DNA of 64,000 nt from Xanthomonas cassavae CFBP 4642 (lineage in GTDB: Bacteria; Pseudomonadota; Gammaproteobacteria; Xanthomonadales; Xanthomonadaceae): NCBI RefSeq assembly GCF_000454545.1, contig NZ_CM002139.1, positions 2,909,470-2,973,469 on the forward strand, given 5' to 3'. The notes beneath the pieces were generated by a model, which saw only the letters and a list, made by a program, of their open reading frames with translations, was not told where the DNA came from and did no database searches. Position numbers and translations under genes: made by a program. Shown in pieces: positions 13,441 through 22,021 of this stretch (positions are counted from its first letter, which is position 1; the number at the start of each line of letters is the position of its first letter).

Positions 13441-14421
13441 TCAGTTGGCAGTGGCGGTCTGTCCGCGATAGCGCCCTGCCAGCAGGCCGACGCGTTGCAC
13501 GTAGCGCTGGGTTTCGCTGTACGGCGGCACACCACCGTACCGGTCTACCGCACCTTCGCCGGCGTTGTAGCCGGCCGCGGCCAGGGTCAGGTCGCCATTG
13601 AACCGCTTCAGCAACCACGACAGATATTGCACGCCGCCGCGAATATTTTGCGATGCATCATAGGCATCGCTGACCCCGAAGCGCCGGGCGGTTCCCGGCA
13701 TCAACTGCATCAGCCCCTGCGCGCCGGCGCGGCTGAGCGCCAGCGGGTTATAGGCCGACTCGGCATGAATGATGGCGCGCACGATCGCTTCTTCCACGCC
13801 GAACTCGCGCGCCGCCGAAGCGATCTCCTGCTGGTAGGCAGCCGTGTTGAGCCGGATCGCACCGAAATTGACCCCCGGCTTGGCACCGCAGGCGTAGCAG
13901 GTCTCGATGAAGCTGTAGTGGATGGTGCGCAGGCCCTCGATGCTGGCGACCTGGCGTGGGCGAGCGCTGGTGTAATGGCGCACGCCGTCCTTCATATAAG
14001 AGTAGACCTGCCCGCTGACCACCCGGCGCGGATTGACCGCCACCGGCGCAGCGGCAGGCGCGATGGAATTGGCGCTCTCGGCAGCCGGCAACGTGCGCTG
14101 CACCGATGGCGCAGCGGTCTCGGCCGTGCGTCGGGGCTGGCTGATGATGGTGGCAGGCGCGCCACTGTCGATGTTGGCGACCGGACGCGCCGCTGCCTGC
14201 GACAGCGCCGGCGCCGGGCCCACAGGCGTGGCGTGCGCTCGCCGGACCGACCGATCGGGCGTGTAGCTGCTGATGACGCTGCAGGTGGCGCCGTTCTGGC
14301 GCTTGCTGAGATAGCTGGTGATGCCGTCGCCGCTGACGCACTTGTACAGCGTGCCGGCGCTGGCCGGCGCAACCGACAACGTGACAAGCAACAGCCCCAG
14401 CAATCTTGACATCCCCTTCAT
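13441..14421 (-). CDS. Lytic murein transglycosylase with N-terminal DUF4124 domain
   Basis: A 326-aa exported protein. A signal peptide (LLGLLLVTLSVAPASA) is followed by a short DUF4124-like beta unit (GTLYKCVSGDGITSYLS...GATC, a cysteine pair), a long Pro/Ala-rich linker, and a C-terminal SLT goose-lysozyme-type domain. The catalytic Glu is in AIIHAESAYNP, with GAQGLMQLMPGTARRFGV and AAGYNAGEGAV completing the family motifs. It would cleave peptidoglycan strands in the periplasm to give anhydro-muropeptides. The open frame continues far upstream but that part lies over the next gene in another frame; the ATG at 14421 directly precedes the signal peptide. Confidence 0.92.
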   Translation of the reverse strand: MKGMSRLLGLLLVTLSVAPASAGTLYKCVSGDGITSYLSKRQNGATCSVISSYTPDRSVRRAHATPVGPAPALSQAAARPVANIDSGAPATIISQPRRTAETAAPSVQRTLPAAESANSIAPAAAPVAVNPRRVVSGQVYSYMKDGVRHYTSARPRQVASIEGLRTIHYSFIETCYACGAKPGVNFGAIRLNTAAYQQEIASAAREFGVEEAIVRAIIHAESAYNPLALSRAGAQGLMQLMPGTARRFGVSDAYDASQNIRGGVQYLSWLLKRFNGDLTLAAAGYNAGEGAVDRYGGVPPYSETQRYVQRVGLLAGRYRGQTATAN

Positions 14422-14470
14422 GCGGCGGAGTGTCCCAGCTTGCCCGGGGCTTGCCAAGAGGCCGCGCCAC

Positions 14471-15436
14471 TCAGGCCGACGGCCGGTCCAGTCGCGCCCG
14501 CAAGCTGTCCAGGGCAGTGAGCAACGGCATGCGCATCCCGGGCGGTGCGATCGCCTCGAATGGAATCTCCAGCACCAGCAGGTTGGCCACCAGCGTCGGC
14601 ATGCTCGGGGCGCCCAGCCCCAGCCAGCAATGCCCCGCCCCGTCGGCTTCCAGTGCACCCAGCCACGGCGGGATCTGCGCGGCCAGCGTTGCCAGCGATC
14701 CGGGCAGGCGGACCCGTACACGGCACGGAAACGGTGCCTCGCCGATGGCCTTGCGCAGCAGCTGGAGCGGTTCCTCGGGCAGCGCGCGCGCGGCGAACTG
14801 CGCACCGGTCGGCAATGCCTGATCGATGCGGTCCGCGCGCAGTGTCCGCCAGTCCTGGCGTTCGCAGTCCCAGCCCAGCAGGTACCAGCGCCGCCCGTAG
14901 TTGACCAGCAGCGCCGGCTCCACGCAGCGGATGATGGCCTCGCCGGAGTGGCGCCGGTAGTGCAGCCGCAACGTGGTGCGGTCGCGGCATGCGCCGGCCA
15001 GTTGCGCCAGCACCGCCGCGTCCACCAGGCTGTTGGCTTCGCCCAGCGGCAGGCTGGCCATGGCGGCGTGCGCGGCACTGGCACGCTGGCCACTGCGCCG
15101 CGGCAGCAGCGGATCGAGCTTGGCCAACACGCGGGTGGCAGCCGCGTCCATGCCTCGGATGGCCGGGGCGACCGCGCGCAAGGCGATTGCCACGGTCAAC
15201 GCTTGGTCTTCCTCGAACAACAGCGGCAAGGCGGCCGCGCCCTGCCCCAGCCGGTATCTGCCCCCGCTACCCGGCGCCGCATGCACCGGGTAGCCCAGCC
15301 CGCGCAGGCGATCGATGTCGCGGCGCAGGCTGCGCGGGTGCACTTCTAGACGCTTGGCCAGGGCAGCACCCGGCCAGCGCCGCCCACCTTGCAGCAGGGA
15401 CAGCAGTCGTAGCAGACGGGCAGCGGTCGAGGCCAT
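14471..15436 (-). CDS. YafY-type transcriptional regulator (HTH + WYL domain)
   Basis: A 321-aa regulator with an N-terminal HTH of the HTH_11/DeoR type (RLLRLLSLLQGGRRWPGAALAKRLEVHPRSLRRDIDRLRGLGYPV) and a central WYL ligand-sensing domain (TLRLHYRRHSGEAIIRCVEPALLVNYGRRWYLLGWD...WRTLRADRI), plus a WCX-like C-terminus. The ATG at 15436 (MASTAARLLRLL) is preferred to an upstream in-frame codon at 15475 because the latter would run through the palindromic operator at 15449-15471. It is divergent from the glutathione S-transferase gene, its probable target. Confidence 0.9.
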   Translation of the reverse strand: MASTAARLLRLLSLLQGGRRWPGAALAKRLEVHPRSLRRDIDRLRGLGYPVHAAPGSGGRYRLGQGAAALPLLFEEDQALTVAIALRAVAPAIRGMDAAATRVLAKLDPLLPRRSGQRASAAHAAMASLPLGEANSLVDAAVLAQLAGACRDRTTLRLHYRRHSGEAIIRCVEPALLVNYGRRWYLLGWDCERQDWRTLRADRIDQALPTGAQFAARALPEEPLQLLRKAIGEAPFPCRVRVRLPGSLATLAAQIPPWLGALEADGAGHCWLGLGAPSMPTLVANLLVLEIPFEAIAPPGMRMPLLTALDSLRARLDRPSA

Positions 15437-15448
15437 GGACAAACGGTA

Positions 15449-15471
15449 TTGCGGACAGAAACTGTCCGCAA
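15449..15471. promoter_or_regulatory. Perfect palindromic operator between WYL regulator and GST genes
   Basis: TTGCGGACAG, AAA, CTGTCCGCAA: a 10-bp perfect inverted repeat with a 3-bp centre, 12 bp upstream of the regulator ATG and 70 bp upstream of the GST ATG. Its symmetry and site fit binding by a dimeric HTH regulator, most simply the adjacent WYL protein regulating itself and the GST. Confidence 0.7.
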
Positions 15472-15541
15472 GCATTCCGTAGCATCGTCATATCAGCCAG
15501 CGCTGATCGACCACCCCGACCCGCAATCCAAGGAGATCGCA

Positions 15542-16183
15542 ATGTCAGACGACCGCCACATCACCCTGTTCCACAATTCCCGCTCACGCTCGCGCGGCGT
15601 GCTGGTGCTGCTGGAAGAACTGGGCGCCAGTTACAGCCTGCAGCGCATCGACCTGGAACAGGAGCAGCAGCGCACGCCGGAATTCCTGGCGATCAACCCG
15701 ATGGGCAAGATCCCGACCATTGTCCATGGCACCAGCGTGGTCACCGAGCAGGGAGCCATCTACCAGTACCTGGCCGAGTTGTATCCGGAAGCCGGCCTGT
15801 CGCCGGCGCCGGGCGACGCCGACCGGGGCGCCTACCTGCGCTGGCTGGCGTTCTACGGTTCGGCCTTCGAGCCGGCGATCATCGACCTTGCGCTCAAGCG
15901 CGAGGCGCCACCGCGCTCGCTTTCGCCCTACGCCGACGCCGCCACCGTGCTGGCGGTGGTCGATGCGCAGCTGGCCAAGGGCGATTACCTGCTGGGTGCA
16001 CGCTGCAGTGCGGCCGACGTGCTCTGGGGCGGCGCCCTGGCATGGATGGTGGAATTCGGCCTGATCGATCCACCGGGCCCGACCCACGCCTACATCGCCC
16101 GGATGGCCGCGCGCCCGGCGGTGGCGCGTGCCGAGGCAGTCGACCACCCCGCCGGTGCGGACGCTGCCGGCACAAGCGGGTAA
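15542..16183 (+). CDS. Glutathione S-transferase family protein
   Basis: A 213-aa GST. The N-terminal thioredoxin-fold domain shows [23 protein letters not shown] (candidate Ser active-site region), [32 protein letters not shown] with the cis-Pro and the glutathione-binding Glu-Gln pair; the C-terminal domain has [23 protein letters not shown]. It probably conjugates or reduces small electrophiles in the cytoplasm. The ATG at 15542 follows an AAGGAG ribosome-binding site. It is divergent from a WYL regulator. The C-terminal tail ([12 protein letters not shown]) is low-complexity. Confidence 0.88.
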   Translation: MSDDRHITLFHNSRSRSRGVLVLLEELGASYSLQRIDLEQEQQRTPEFLAINPMGKIPTIVHGTSVVTEQGAIYQYLAELYPEAGLSPAPGDADRGAYLRWLAFYGSAFEPAIIDLALKREAPPRSLSPYADAATVLAVVDAQLAKGDYLLGARCSAADVLWGGALAWMVEFGLIDPPGPTHAYIARMAARPAVARAEAVDHPAGADAAGTSG

Positions 16184-16223
16184 ACTGCGCGGCTTCGTTC
16201 ACCACCCGCCTGGAATAAGCGCC

Positions 16224-17678
16224 ATGCCCGGGACATCCGTTTCCGACCTGTCCACGGCCACCGCCGTGGACGCTCCCGCCCTCGTGCCGTTGCCGGTCGT
16301 CCGCCCGGCAGCGCCTGCCGTGGTGCGCGGCAAGCTGTACATCAAGACCCACGGTTGCCAGATGAACGAGTACGACTCGGCCAAGATGGCCGACGTGCTC
16401 GCCGCCTCCGAGGGCCTGGAGCTGACCGACACCCCCGAAGACGCCGACGTGGTGCTGGTCAATACCTGTTCCATCCGCGAAAAGGCGCAGGAGAAGGTGT
16501 TCAGCCAGCTGGGGCGCTGGAAGGCGCTGAAAGCCGGCGGCAAGCCGGTGATCATCGGCGTGGGGGGCTGCGTGGCCTCGCAGGAAGGCGAAGCGATCGT
16601 CAAGCGCGCACCCCACGTGGACCTGGTGTTCGGGCCGCAGACCCTGCACCGGCTACCGGAACTGATCCGCGCCCGGCGCGAGTCGGGCAAGTCGCAGGTG
16701 GACATCAGCTTCCCGGAGATCGAGAAGTTCGACCGCCTGCCCGAGCCGCGTGCCGAAGGCCCGTCGGCGTTCGTGTCGATCATGGAAGGCTGCTCCAAGT
16801 ACTGCTCGTTCTGCGTGGTGCCCTACACCCGTGGCGAAGAAGTCAGCCGCCCGTTCGAGGACGTACTGGTGGAGGTGGCGCAGCTCGCGGCGCAAGGCGT
16901 GCGCGAGATCAACCTGCTTGGCCAGAACGTCAACGCCTATCGCGGCGCGTATGGCGCCGATGCGGGCGAGGCGGTGCAGTACGCCGATCTGGGGCTGCTG
17001 ATTCGCACCATTGCGCAGATCGAAGGCGTCGGCCGCATCCGTTTCACCACCTCGCACCCGCTGGAGTTTTCCGACTCGCTGGTGGATGCGTATCGCGACG
17101 TGCCGCAGCTGGCCAACTACCTGCATCTGCCGGTGCAGGCCGGCAGCGACCGCATCCTGTCGGCGATGAAGCGCGGCTACACCGCGCTGGAATTCAAATC
17201 CAAGATCCGCAAGCTGCGCGCGGTGCGCCCGGATATCTCGATCAGCTCGGACTTCATCGTCGGCTTTCCCGGCGAGACCGAGGCGGACTTCGAAAAGACC
17301 ATGAAGCTGATCGAGGACGTCGGCTTCGACCAGAGCTTTTCGTTCGTGTATTCACGCCGTCCCGGCACCCCGGCCTCGGATCTGCACGACGACACCCCCG
17401 AAGCGGTCAAGCAGGCACGCCTGGCAAGATTGCAGGCGCAGATCAGCGCGCACGCGGCCGGCATTTCGCAATCCATGGTCGGCAGCGTGCAGCGCGTGCT
17501 GGTGGAAGGCCCGTCGCGGCGCGACCCGAACGAGTTGACCGGCAAGAGCGAGAACATGCGCCCGGTGAACTTCCCGGGCCATCCGCGGCTGATCGGCCAG
17601 TTCGTCGATGTGCTGATTACCGAGGCGATGAGCAATTCGCTGCGCGGACGCATCCAGTTGGACGATAGCGCGGGCTGA
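16224..17678 (+). CDS. miaB: tRNA-2-methylthio-N6-dimethylallyladenosine synthase MiaB
   Basis: A 484-aa radical-SAM methylthiotransferase that adds the 2-methylthio group to i6A37 of tRNAs. The N-terminal UPF0004 domain starts [16 protein letters not shown] and binds an auxiliary 4Fe-4S cluster; the radical-SAM motif is [17 protein letters not shown] (CxxxCxxC). A C-terminal TRAM domain spans [28 protein letters not shown]. Length is close to E. coli MiaB. The start at 16224 leaves a Pro/Val-rich 40-residue leader before the first motif. Confidence 0.96.
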   Translation: MPGTSVSDLSTATAVDAPALVPLPVVRPAAPAVVRGKLYIKTHGCQMNEYDSAKMADVLAASEGLELTDTPEDADVVLVNTCSIREKAQEKVFSQLGRWKALKAGGKPVIIGVGGCVASQEGEAIVKRAPHVDLVFGPQTLHRLPELIRARRESGKSQVDISFPEIEKFDRLPEPRAEGPSAFVSIMEGCSKYCSFCVVPYTRGEEVSRPFEDVLVEVAQLAAQGVREINLLGQNVNAYRGAYGADAGEAVQYADLGLLIRTIAQIEGVGRIRFTTSHPLEFSDSLVDAYRDVPQLANYLHLPVQAGSDRILSAMKRGYTALEFKSKIRKLRAVRPDISISSDFIVGFPGETEADFEKTMKLIEDVGFDQSFSFVYSRRPGTPASDLHDDTPEAVKQARLARLQAQISAHAAGISQSMVGSVQRVLVEGPSRRDPNELTGKSENMRPVNFPGHPRLIGQFVDVLITEAMSNSLRGRIQLDDSAG

Positions 17679-17701
17679 TGCCGGTGCTGACGCTGCGTGG
17701 T

Positions 17702-17722
17702 CGATGCCGTGATGCGGCATCG
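17702..17722 (+). terminator. Stem-loop after miaB
   Basis: CGATGCCG and CGGCATCG form an 8-bp perfect stem with a TGATG loop, 23 bp past the miaB stop. No clear T-run follows. Confidence 0.45.
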
Positions 17723-18053
17723 GCTGCAGGCCGCGCCGATCGATTGCACTGGATGCAGCCAGCTGACGCGGGTCCCGGCCTGCGTTGATACCGAACCCAT
17801 TCTGAGTGCAGTGCGGAGCGCGCAAGGCGCTCCGTTGCCTGCGCTTGCGTCACTGCAACGGTGAGTGTCGCGTTGCGCGCGATTCGGATGCATCGACCAG
17901 CTGGCGGTGAGCTCACCCGGTTGTACGGCCATCTGCATGCCCAGGCCCCTCGCACAACCATCACAGCGGCACAGGCGCTTGGAGCGATTCCGGGCACTGG
18001 TGAAGATTTCACCAGCAAACCGCCATGCCTTGTGACAGAAGGCGCAGCGGCAC

Positions 18054-18213
18054 TTACCCACAGGCTTTGCCGGATTCGATCCACATCGGGTGTGGACAAC
18101 CCTTTGCGCACTGGCGATTTTTTCGCCACCACCTTGCCGAACCTTACGCCAGTAGGGCTGGCAACTTCTATCCACAGGTTAGTGAGGCGTGACTCCACAG
18201 CGATTGTGGAAAA
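18054..18213. promoter_or_regulatory. Cluster of DnaA-box-like 9-mers
   Basis: Compared with TTATCCACA, four 9-mers differ by one base: TTACCCACA at 18054-18062 (+), TGTGGACAA at 18091-18099 (minus-strand TTGTCCACA), CTATCCACA at 18168-18176 (+) and TGTGGAAAA at 18205-18213 (minus-strand TTTTCCACA). A fifth, CGATCCACA at 18077-18085, differs by two. Four in 160 bp of GC-rich DNA is far above chance. No dnaA, dnaN or gidA is nearby, so this is not the usual oriC; a DnaA-binding regulatory or titration site is possible. Confidence 0.45.
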
Positions 18214-18334
18214 CCCGGCCGCACGGCAGGACGGCGCCCTGCAGCCAGGGCGCCGGTGTGTTGGTGGGATCACACCCTGCGCGCTACCCTCATCTGCCGC
18301 CCTACCGACGCCGCACGCGCTGTCCGATCTGACC

Positions 18335-19324
18335 ATGAACGCACCTGCCTATCGTGATTTCACCCTGCAGCCCGAAGACACCGAGCGCCTGGCCAACCTG
18401 GCCGGCCCCTTCGACGCGCACCTGCGCCAGATCGAACTCAAGCTCGGCGTGGAGATCGCCAACCGCGGCAACATCTTCCGCGTCACTGGCCCGGAGCCGG
18501 CGATCACCGCCGCCCAGCAGCTGCTGACCGCGCTGTACGACGAAGCGGCCTCGATCATCTTCGACAACCACGCCATCCACCTGCGCCTGAACGATGCCAA
18601 TGTCGAGCACGTGGTCGAGCGCGCGTACCAGCCGCAGGACGTGGCGATCAAGGTCAAGCGCGGCACCGTGCGCGGCCGTGGCGCCAACCAGGCCAAGTAC
18701 CTGCATGCGATCGCCACCCACGACATCAACTTCGGCATCGGCCCGGCCGGCACCGGCAAGACCTTCCTGGCAGTGGCCAGTGCGGTGGAAGCGCTGAACG
18801 AATCGCGCGTGCAGCGCCTGATCCTGGTGCGCCCGGCCGTGGAAGCCGGCGAGAAGCTCGGCTTCCTGCCCGGCGACCTCAGCCAGAAGGTGGACCCCTA
18901 CCTGCGCCCGCTCTATGACGCGCTGTACGAAATGCTGGGCGTGGAAAAGGTGGTCAAGCTGCTGGAGAAGAACGTCATCGAGATCGCCCCGCTGGCCTAC
19001 ATGCGCGGCCGCACGCTCAACGACGCCTACGTGATCCTGGACGAGGCGCAGAACACCACCATCGAACAGATGAAGATGTTCCTGACCCGCCTGGGTTTCG
19101 GCTCCACCGCGGTGGTGACCGGCGACCTGACCCAGATCGACCTGCCCAAGCACGTCAAGTCCGGCCTGCGCGATGCGATCGAAGTGCTGCGTGACGTGGA
19201 AGGCGCCAGCTTCACCTTCTTCGAAGCGCGCGACGTGGTACGCCACCCGCTGGTGCAACGCATCGTCACCGCGTATGAGAAGCGCGATCAGCGGGAAGAC
19301 GCTGCCAAAGACAGCGCAGAGTGA
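18335..19324 (+). CDS. phoH: PhoH-like ATPase (YbeZ)
   Basis: A 329-aa PhoH/YbeZ-type ATPase. Walker A is GPAGTGKT at residues 136-143; Walker B lies in NDAYVILDEAQNTT and is followed by GDLTQIDLPKHVKSGL. The N-terminal region resembles a KH-like RNA-binding unit (LGVEIANRGNIFRVTGPEPA). YbeZ works with the endoribonuclease YbeY in rRNA processing and ribosome quality control. It heads an operon whose next gene is broken by an insertion sequence. An in-frame region before the ATG at 18335 is not supported as coding. Confidence 0.94.
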   Translation: MNAPAYRDFTLQPEDTERLANLAGPFDAHLRQIELKLGVEIANRGNIFRVTGPEPAITAAQQLLTALYDEAASIIFDNHAIHLRLNDANVEHVVERAYQPQDVAIKVKRGTVRGRGANQAKYLHAIATHDINFGIGPAGTGKTFLAVASAVEALNESRVQRLILVRPAVEAGEKLGFLPGDLSQKVDPYLRPLYDALYEMLGVEKVVKLLEKNVIEIAPLAYMRGRTLNDAYVILDEAQNTTIEQMKMFLTRLGFGSTAVVTGDLTQIDLPKHVKSGLRDAIEVLRDVEGASFTFFEARDVVRHPLVQRIVTAYEKRDQREDAAKDSAE

Positions 19325-19430
19325 ATCGATGGATTACCAACCTGCTGTTGGCCAGCGGATGTATGGCGCTATCGCTCGACGTTGGATCGGCGCCGCTGTC
19401 GCCTGAAGCAGCAGTTGATCGCGATGTGGC

Positions 19431-19436
19431 GCTAGC
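19431..19436. repeat. Target-site duplication, left copy (GCTAGC)
   Basis: GCTAGC flanks the element on the left and again at 20467-20472 on the right. It fits the NCTAGN target preference known for IS481. Confidence 0.85.
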
Positions 19437-20466
19437 TGTGATCTCTCAGTAGGTTGTTCATCCGGGGCCGATCTGGAAGATGGGGGTTACCACACCAACC
19501 CAGCCCCCAGGAGCCCCCGGATGAACCTGCATAAACATGCCCGTTTAACACCACGAGGTCGAGCCTTGCTCGTTCAGCGCGTCGTGGAGCATGGCTTGCG
19601 TGTGGAAGAGGCCGCGCATGCCAGCGGCGTGAGCGTGCGGACCGCCTACAAGTGGCTGGCGCGCTATCGCCTGTCGGGAGAGGACGGCCTGCAGGACCGC
19701 TCTTCGCGCCCGCAGCATTGCCCGCATGCCACCGGGCCGGAGCTGGTCGAGCAGATCCTGCAGCAGCGCCAACAACGCTCCACCTACGGGCAAATTGCCG
19801 CTCACCTGCAGGTGGGCCGGAGCACCATCGCGCGCATCGTCCGCCGCGCCGGCCTGCATCGCCTGGCCGAACTGGAACCCAGGCCCCCGGTCGTGCGCTA
19901 CCAATATCCCCAGCCCGGCGGCATGTTGCATCTGGATATCAAAAAGCTCGGGCGCTTCTGCCAAGCCGGTCATCGTGTCACCGGCGATCGTACCCAGGCC
20001 AGCCGAGGAGCCGGATGGGAGTACGTCCATGTCGCCATCGACGATCACTCCCGCGTTGCGTTCAGCAGCCTGCACCCAGATGAAAGTCGCCTCAGCGCCT
20101 GCCGGGCGTTGATCGCCGCGGTGCGCTATTACCGCAGCCTGGGCGTGACCTTCCAGCGTGTGTTGACCGACAACGGCGCCTGCTATCGCTCCAAGGCCTT
20201 CGCCCGCACCATCCGGCACCTCAACCTCAGGCACTACCGCACCCGCCCCTATACCCCACGCACCAATGGCAAGGCAGAACGCTTCATCCAGACGGCATTG
20301 CGTGAGTGGGCCTACGCCCACCGCTATGACAGCTCCGAGCAACGTGCCGCTTACCTGGGGCACTGGCTCCATCACTACAACTGGCATCGGCCCCATGCCA
20401 GCCTCGCACACCGACCTCCCATCTCACGGATCCACATCCCACTGAACAACGTGGTGGGTTTACACA
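19437..20466 (+). mobile_element. IS481-family insertion sequence, 1,030 bp, complete
   Basis: The left end begins TGTGATCTCTCAGTAGGTTG and the right end, read inward, begins TGTGTAAACCCACCACGTTG. The ends are imperfect inverted repeats: TGTG matches, and GTTGTTCA recurs at the same distance (17 bases in) on both sides. A perfect 6-bp duplication GCTAGC flanks it. The single transposase gene fills almost the whole element, and the outermost TGTG...CACA bases agree with IS481. It interrupts the gene between phoH and ybeY and is intact, so it may be recent and mobile. Confidence 0.9.
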
Positions 20467-20471
20467 GCTAG
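19521..20471 (+). CDS. IS481-family transposase
   Basis: A 316-aa DDE transposase. The N-terminal HTH reads RVEEAAHASGVSVRTAYKWLARYR; a second HTH is TYGQIAAHLQVGRSTIARIVRRAG. The rve integrase core has its acidic residues in MLHLDIKKLGRF, RVLTDNGACYRS and TNGKAERFIQTALREW, and the C-terminal WLHHYNWHRPHASLAHRPPISR is typical. The last sense codon AGC spans the element border and the stop TAG lies wholly in the target duplication at 20467-20472, so the stop is supplied by the target site. A GGAG box precedes the ATG. Confidence 0.93.
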   Translation: MNLHKHARLTPRGRALLVQRVVEHGLRVEEAAHASGVSVRTAYKWLARYRLSGEDGLQDRSSRPQHCPHATGPELVEQILQQRQQRSTYGQIAAHLQVGRSTIARIVRRAGLHRLAELEPRPPVVRYQYPQPGGMLHLDIKKLGRFCQAGHRVTGDRTQASRGAGWEYVHVAIDDHSRVAFSSLHPDESRLSACRALIAAVRYYRSLGVTFQRVLTDNGACYRSKAFARTIRHLNLRHYRTRPYTPRTNGKAERFIQTALREWAYAHRYDSSEQRAAYLGHWLHHYNWHRPHASLAHRPPISRIHIPLNNVVGLHS

Positions 20472-20924
20472 CGACGCGAGTCACACTGCCATGCGTTTCG
20501 CTGACAGGCGTACACGCCAGCATCAGCCTTCCCGCCGCAGTGTTGCAGCGCTTGGCCGCACAGGCGAATGGGCCGATGCCAACCGATCGCGCCGCACTCT
20601 CCGCCTGGCAGCGAGGCCTCAGCGCTCGCTGGCTACTCGATTTGCCCGGCACCACCAAGGATGCGCATGGCTGCGACAGCTCGCCGATCGCACATGCCCA
20701 CATGTCCAGTCAGCACTTGGTGGGTTGGTTGATTGAAACAGGCGTTGCCGCCGTCTGGATGCAGTCTCAGACCGGGTTCGTTCCCAGCTTGAAGGTGCAG
20801 GATTACAATCGTGGCTGCGCACGTGGCCCATTCGGCCATAGGCACTATCGCGTGGCCGGTGGTCCTGAGGTGCTTGTGCTGATGACCTGCTCGCGCTGAC
20901 CCTTCAATCCAGGAAGTATGTGCC

Positions 20925-21410
20925 ATGACCAAAGGTCCGGTCCGCCTCGACGTCGCCGTCAGTTATGCGTTGCCACGCGCAGGCCTGCCGTCGGCGGTGA
21001 GTTTTCGCAAGTGGGTGGCTGCCGCCCTGAAGGGACGCATCCGCGAGGCCGATCTGGCGGTGCGCGTGGTCGACCAGAAAGAAGGCTGCTCGCTCAACCA
21101 CCACTACCGCGGCAAGGATTACGCCACCAATGTGCTGAGCTTCCCGGCCGAACTGCCGGAGGGTCTGCCCAAGGGCATCAAGATGCCGCTGCTGGGCGAC
21201 CTGGTGATCTGCGCGCCGGTGGTGGCGCGCGAGGCCGCAGAACAGGGCAAATCGCTGGCCGCGCACTACGCGCACCTGACCGTGCACGGTACCTTGCATC
21301 TACTGGGCTGGGACCACGAAGACGACAAGGAGGCCGATGCGATGGAGCAACTGGAACGCGAGATCCTGGCCGACCTGGGGATCGAAGACCCTTATGCGGG
21401 AGAGCGTTGA
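20925..21410 (+). CDS. ybeY: Endoribonuclease YbeY
   Basis: A 161-aa single-strand RNase needed for 16S rRNA 3' maturation and ribosome quality control. The zinc site is [14 protein letters not shown], with His121, His125 and His131. Other family stretches are [18 protein letters not shown] and [16 protein letters not shown]. It lies in the phoH-ybeY-corC order; an IS element now separates it from the phoH promoter, so its transcription must come from the IS, the IS border or local sequence, or read through. Confidence 0.95.
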   Translation: MTKGPVRLDVAVSYALPRAGLPSAVSFRKWVAAALKGRIREADLAVRVVDQKEGCSLNHHYRGKDYATNVLSFPAELPEGLPKGIKMPLLGDLVICAPVVAREAAEQGKSLAAHYAHLTVHGTLHLLGWDHEDDKEADAMEQLEREILADLGIEDPYAGER

Positions 21411-21928
21411 TGCGCGCGCTGATCGCAATGAGCTGCCTGCTGCTGAGTCCGGCAGCGGTACTGGCGCAGGGCGCGACGGTACGCCCCGACCTGCCAGCGT
21501 TGATCGAATGCCGCCAGCGTATCGGCGACTTCAACGCGTTGGCACCAGTGCTGGCCGACCCGCTGAAGGCGGTGGCGCTGGGCTGGACGCCGCTGGACCA
21601 GTCCAACCTGTTCATGACCGAATACACCCTCAACACGCCCATCAGCGTGTTCGGCCACAGCACCAACCACATCGCCTTTTCCGGCGCCAGCATCATGGCG
21701 ATCCTGGACCTGCCCGATCCCCGTCCGCTGGCCAAGCAATTGGACCTGGAACTGGGCGTGGATAACGCCGACAAGGTCATGTACGGCCACGAGCTGGTCA
21801 GCGAAGACACCACCAACCCCAAGACCGGCGAGGCGATGATCGAATCGGTGGTGCTCAGCGTGACCAACGTCAAATCGCATCCGGGCAAGACCGTGGTGGG
21901 CTGCGGCTATAGCCTTGACCTGCCCTGA
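21410..21928 (+). CDS. Exported hypothetical protein
   Basis: A 172-aa protein whose ATG shares one base with the ybeY stop (TGATG). It begins with a clear signal peptide ([20 protein letters not shown], cleavage after A/Q) and has two Cys in the mature part (IECRQ, VVGCGYSLDLP), possibly a disulfide. The middle (FMTEYTLNTPISVFGHSTNHIAFSGASIMAILDLPDP) looks beta-rich. I do not recognise the family; a periplasmic location is inferred. It is translationally coupled to ybeY. Confidence 0.75.
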   Translation: MRALIAMSCLLLSPAAVLAQGATVRPDLPALIECRQRIGDFNALAPVLADPLKAVALGWTPLDQSNLFMTEYTLNTPISVFGHSTNHIAFSGASIMAILDLPDPRPLAKQLDLELGVDNADKVMYGHELVSEDTTNPKTGEAMIESVVLSVTNVKSHPGKTVVGCGYSLDLP

Positions 21929-22021
21929 GGCCGGCACCCGCAGCGGATCCACAGCGTCCTGGCGGCTTCCTGCTAGACTGCGGCCTAATGCCTGGTTCGC
22001 CGGGTGCCGTCCCCCGTCACG

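Larger units (their letters stand above)
17679..18334. other. Long gene-free region between miaB and phoH
   Basis: These 656 bp carry no gene I can support. An open frame reads straight through from 17861 into phoH, but the part before 18335 has stop-poor, low-quality composition and no domain. The region begins with a stem-loop after miaB and contains a cluster of DnaA-box-like 9-mers at 18054-18213; both are listed separately. Confidence 0.6.
19321..20899 (+). pseudogene. Lipoprotein-like hypothetical gene split by an IS481-family element
   Basis: Removing the insertion (19437-20466) and one copy of the 6-bp duplication joins 19321-19436 to 20473-20899 in one uninterrupted frame of 180 codons. 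It starts with GTG in a GTGA overlap with the phoH stop, reads VNRWITNLLLASGCMALSLD (possible short lipoprotein signal with LASGC) and ends in [15 protein letters not shown] 25 bp before ybeY. The 3' remnant still contains an ATG at 20540 (119 codons) but would lack the export signal. The middle has DLPGTTKDAHGCDSS and a Trp/Cys-bearing C-terminal half; I do not recognise the family. The gene is broken here and its product probably not made. Confidence 0.8.

Noticed and set aside
18054..18213. Replication origin
   Set aside because: Only near-matches to DnaA boxes are present; there is no AT-rich unwinding region and none of dnaA, dnaN, rpmH or gidA nearby.
17861..18334. N-terminal extension of PhoH
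   Set aside because: The frame is open but the region overlaps the DnaA-box-like cluster, lacks domain features and would make PhoH far longer than its family.
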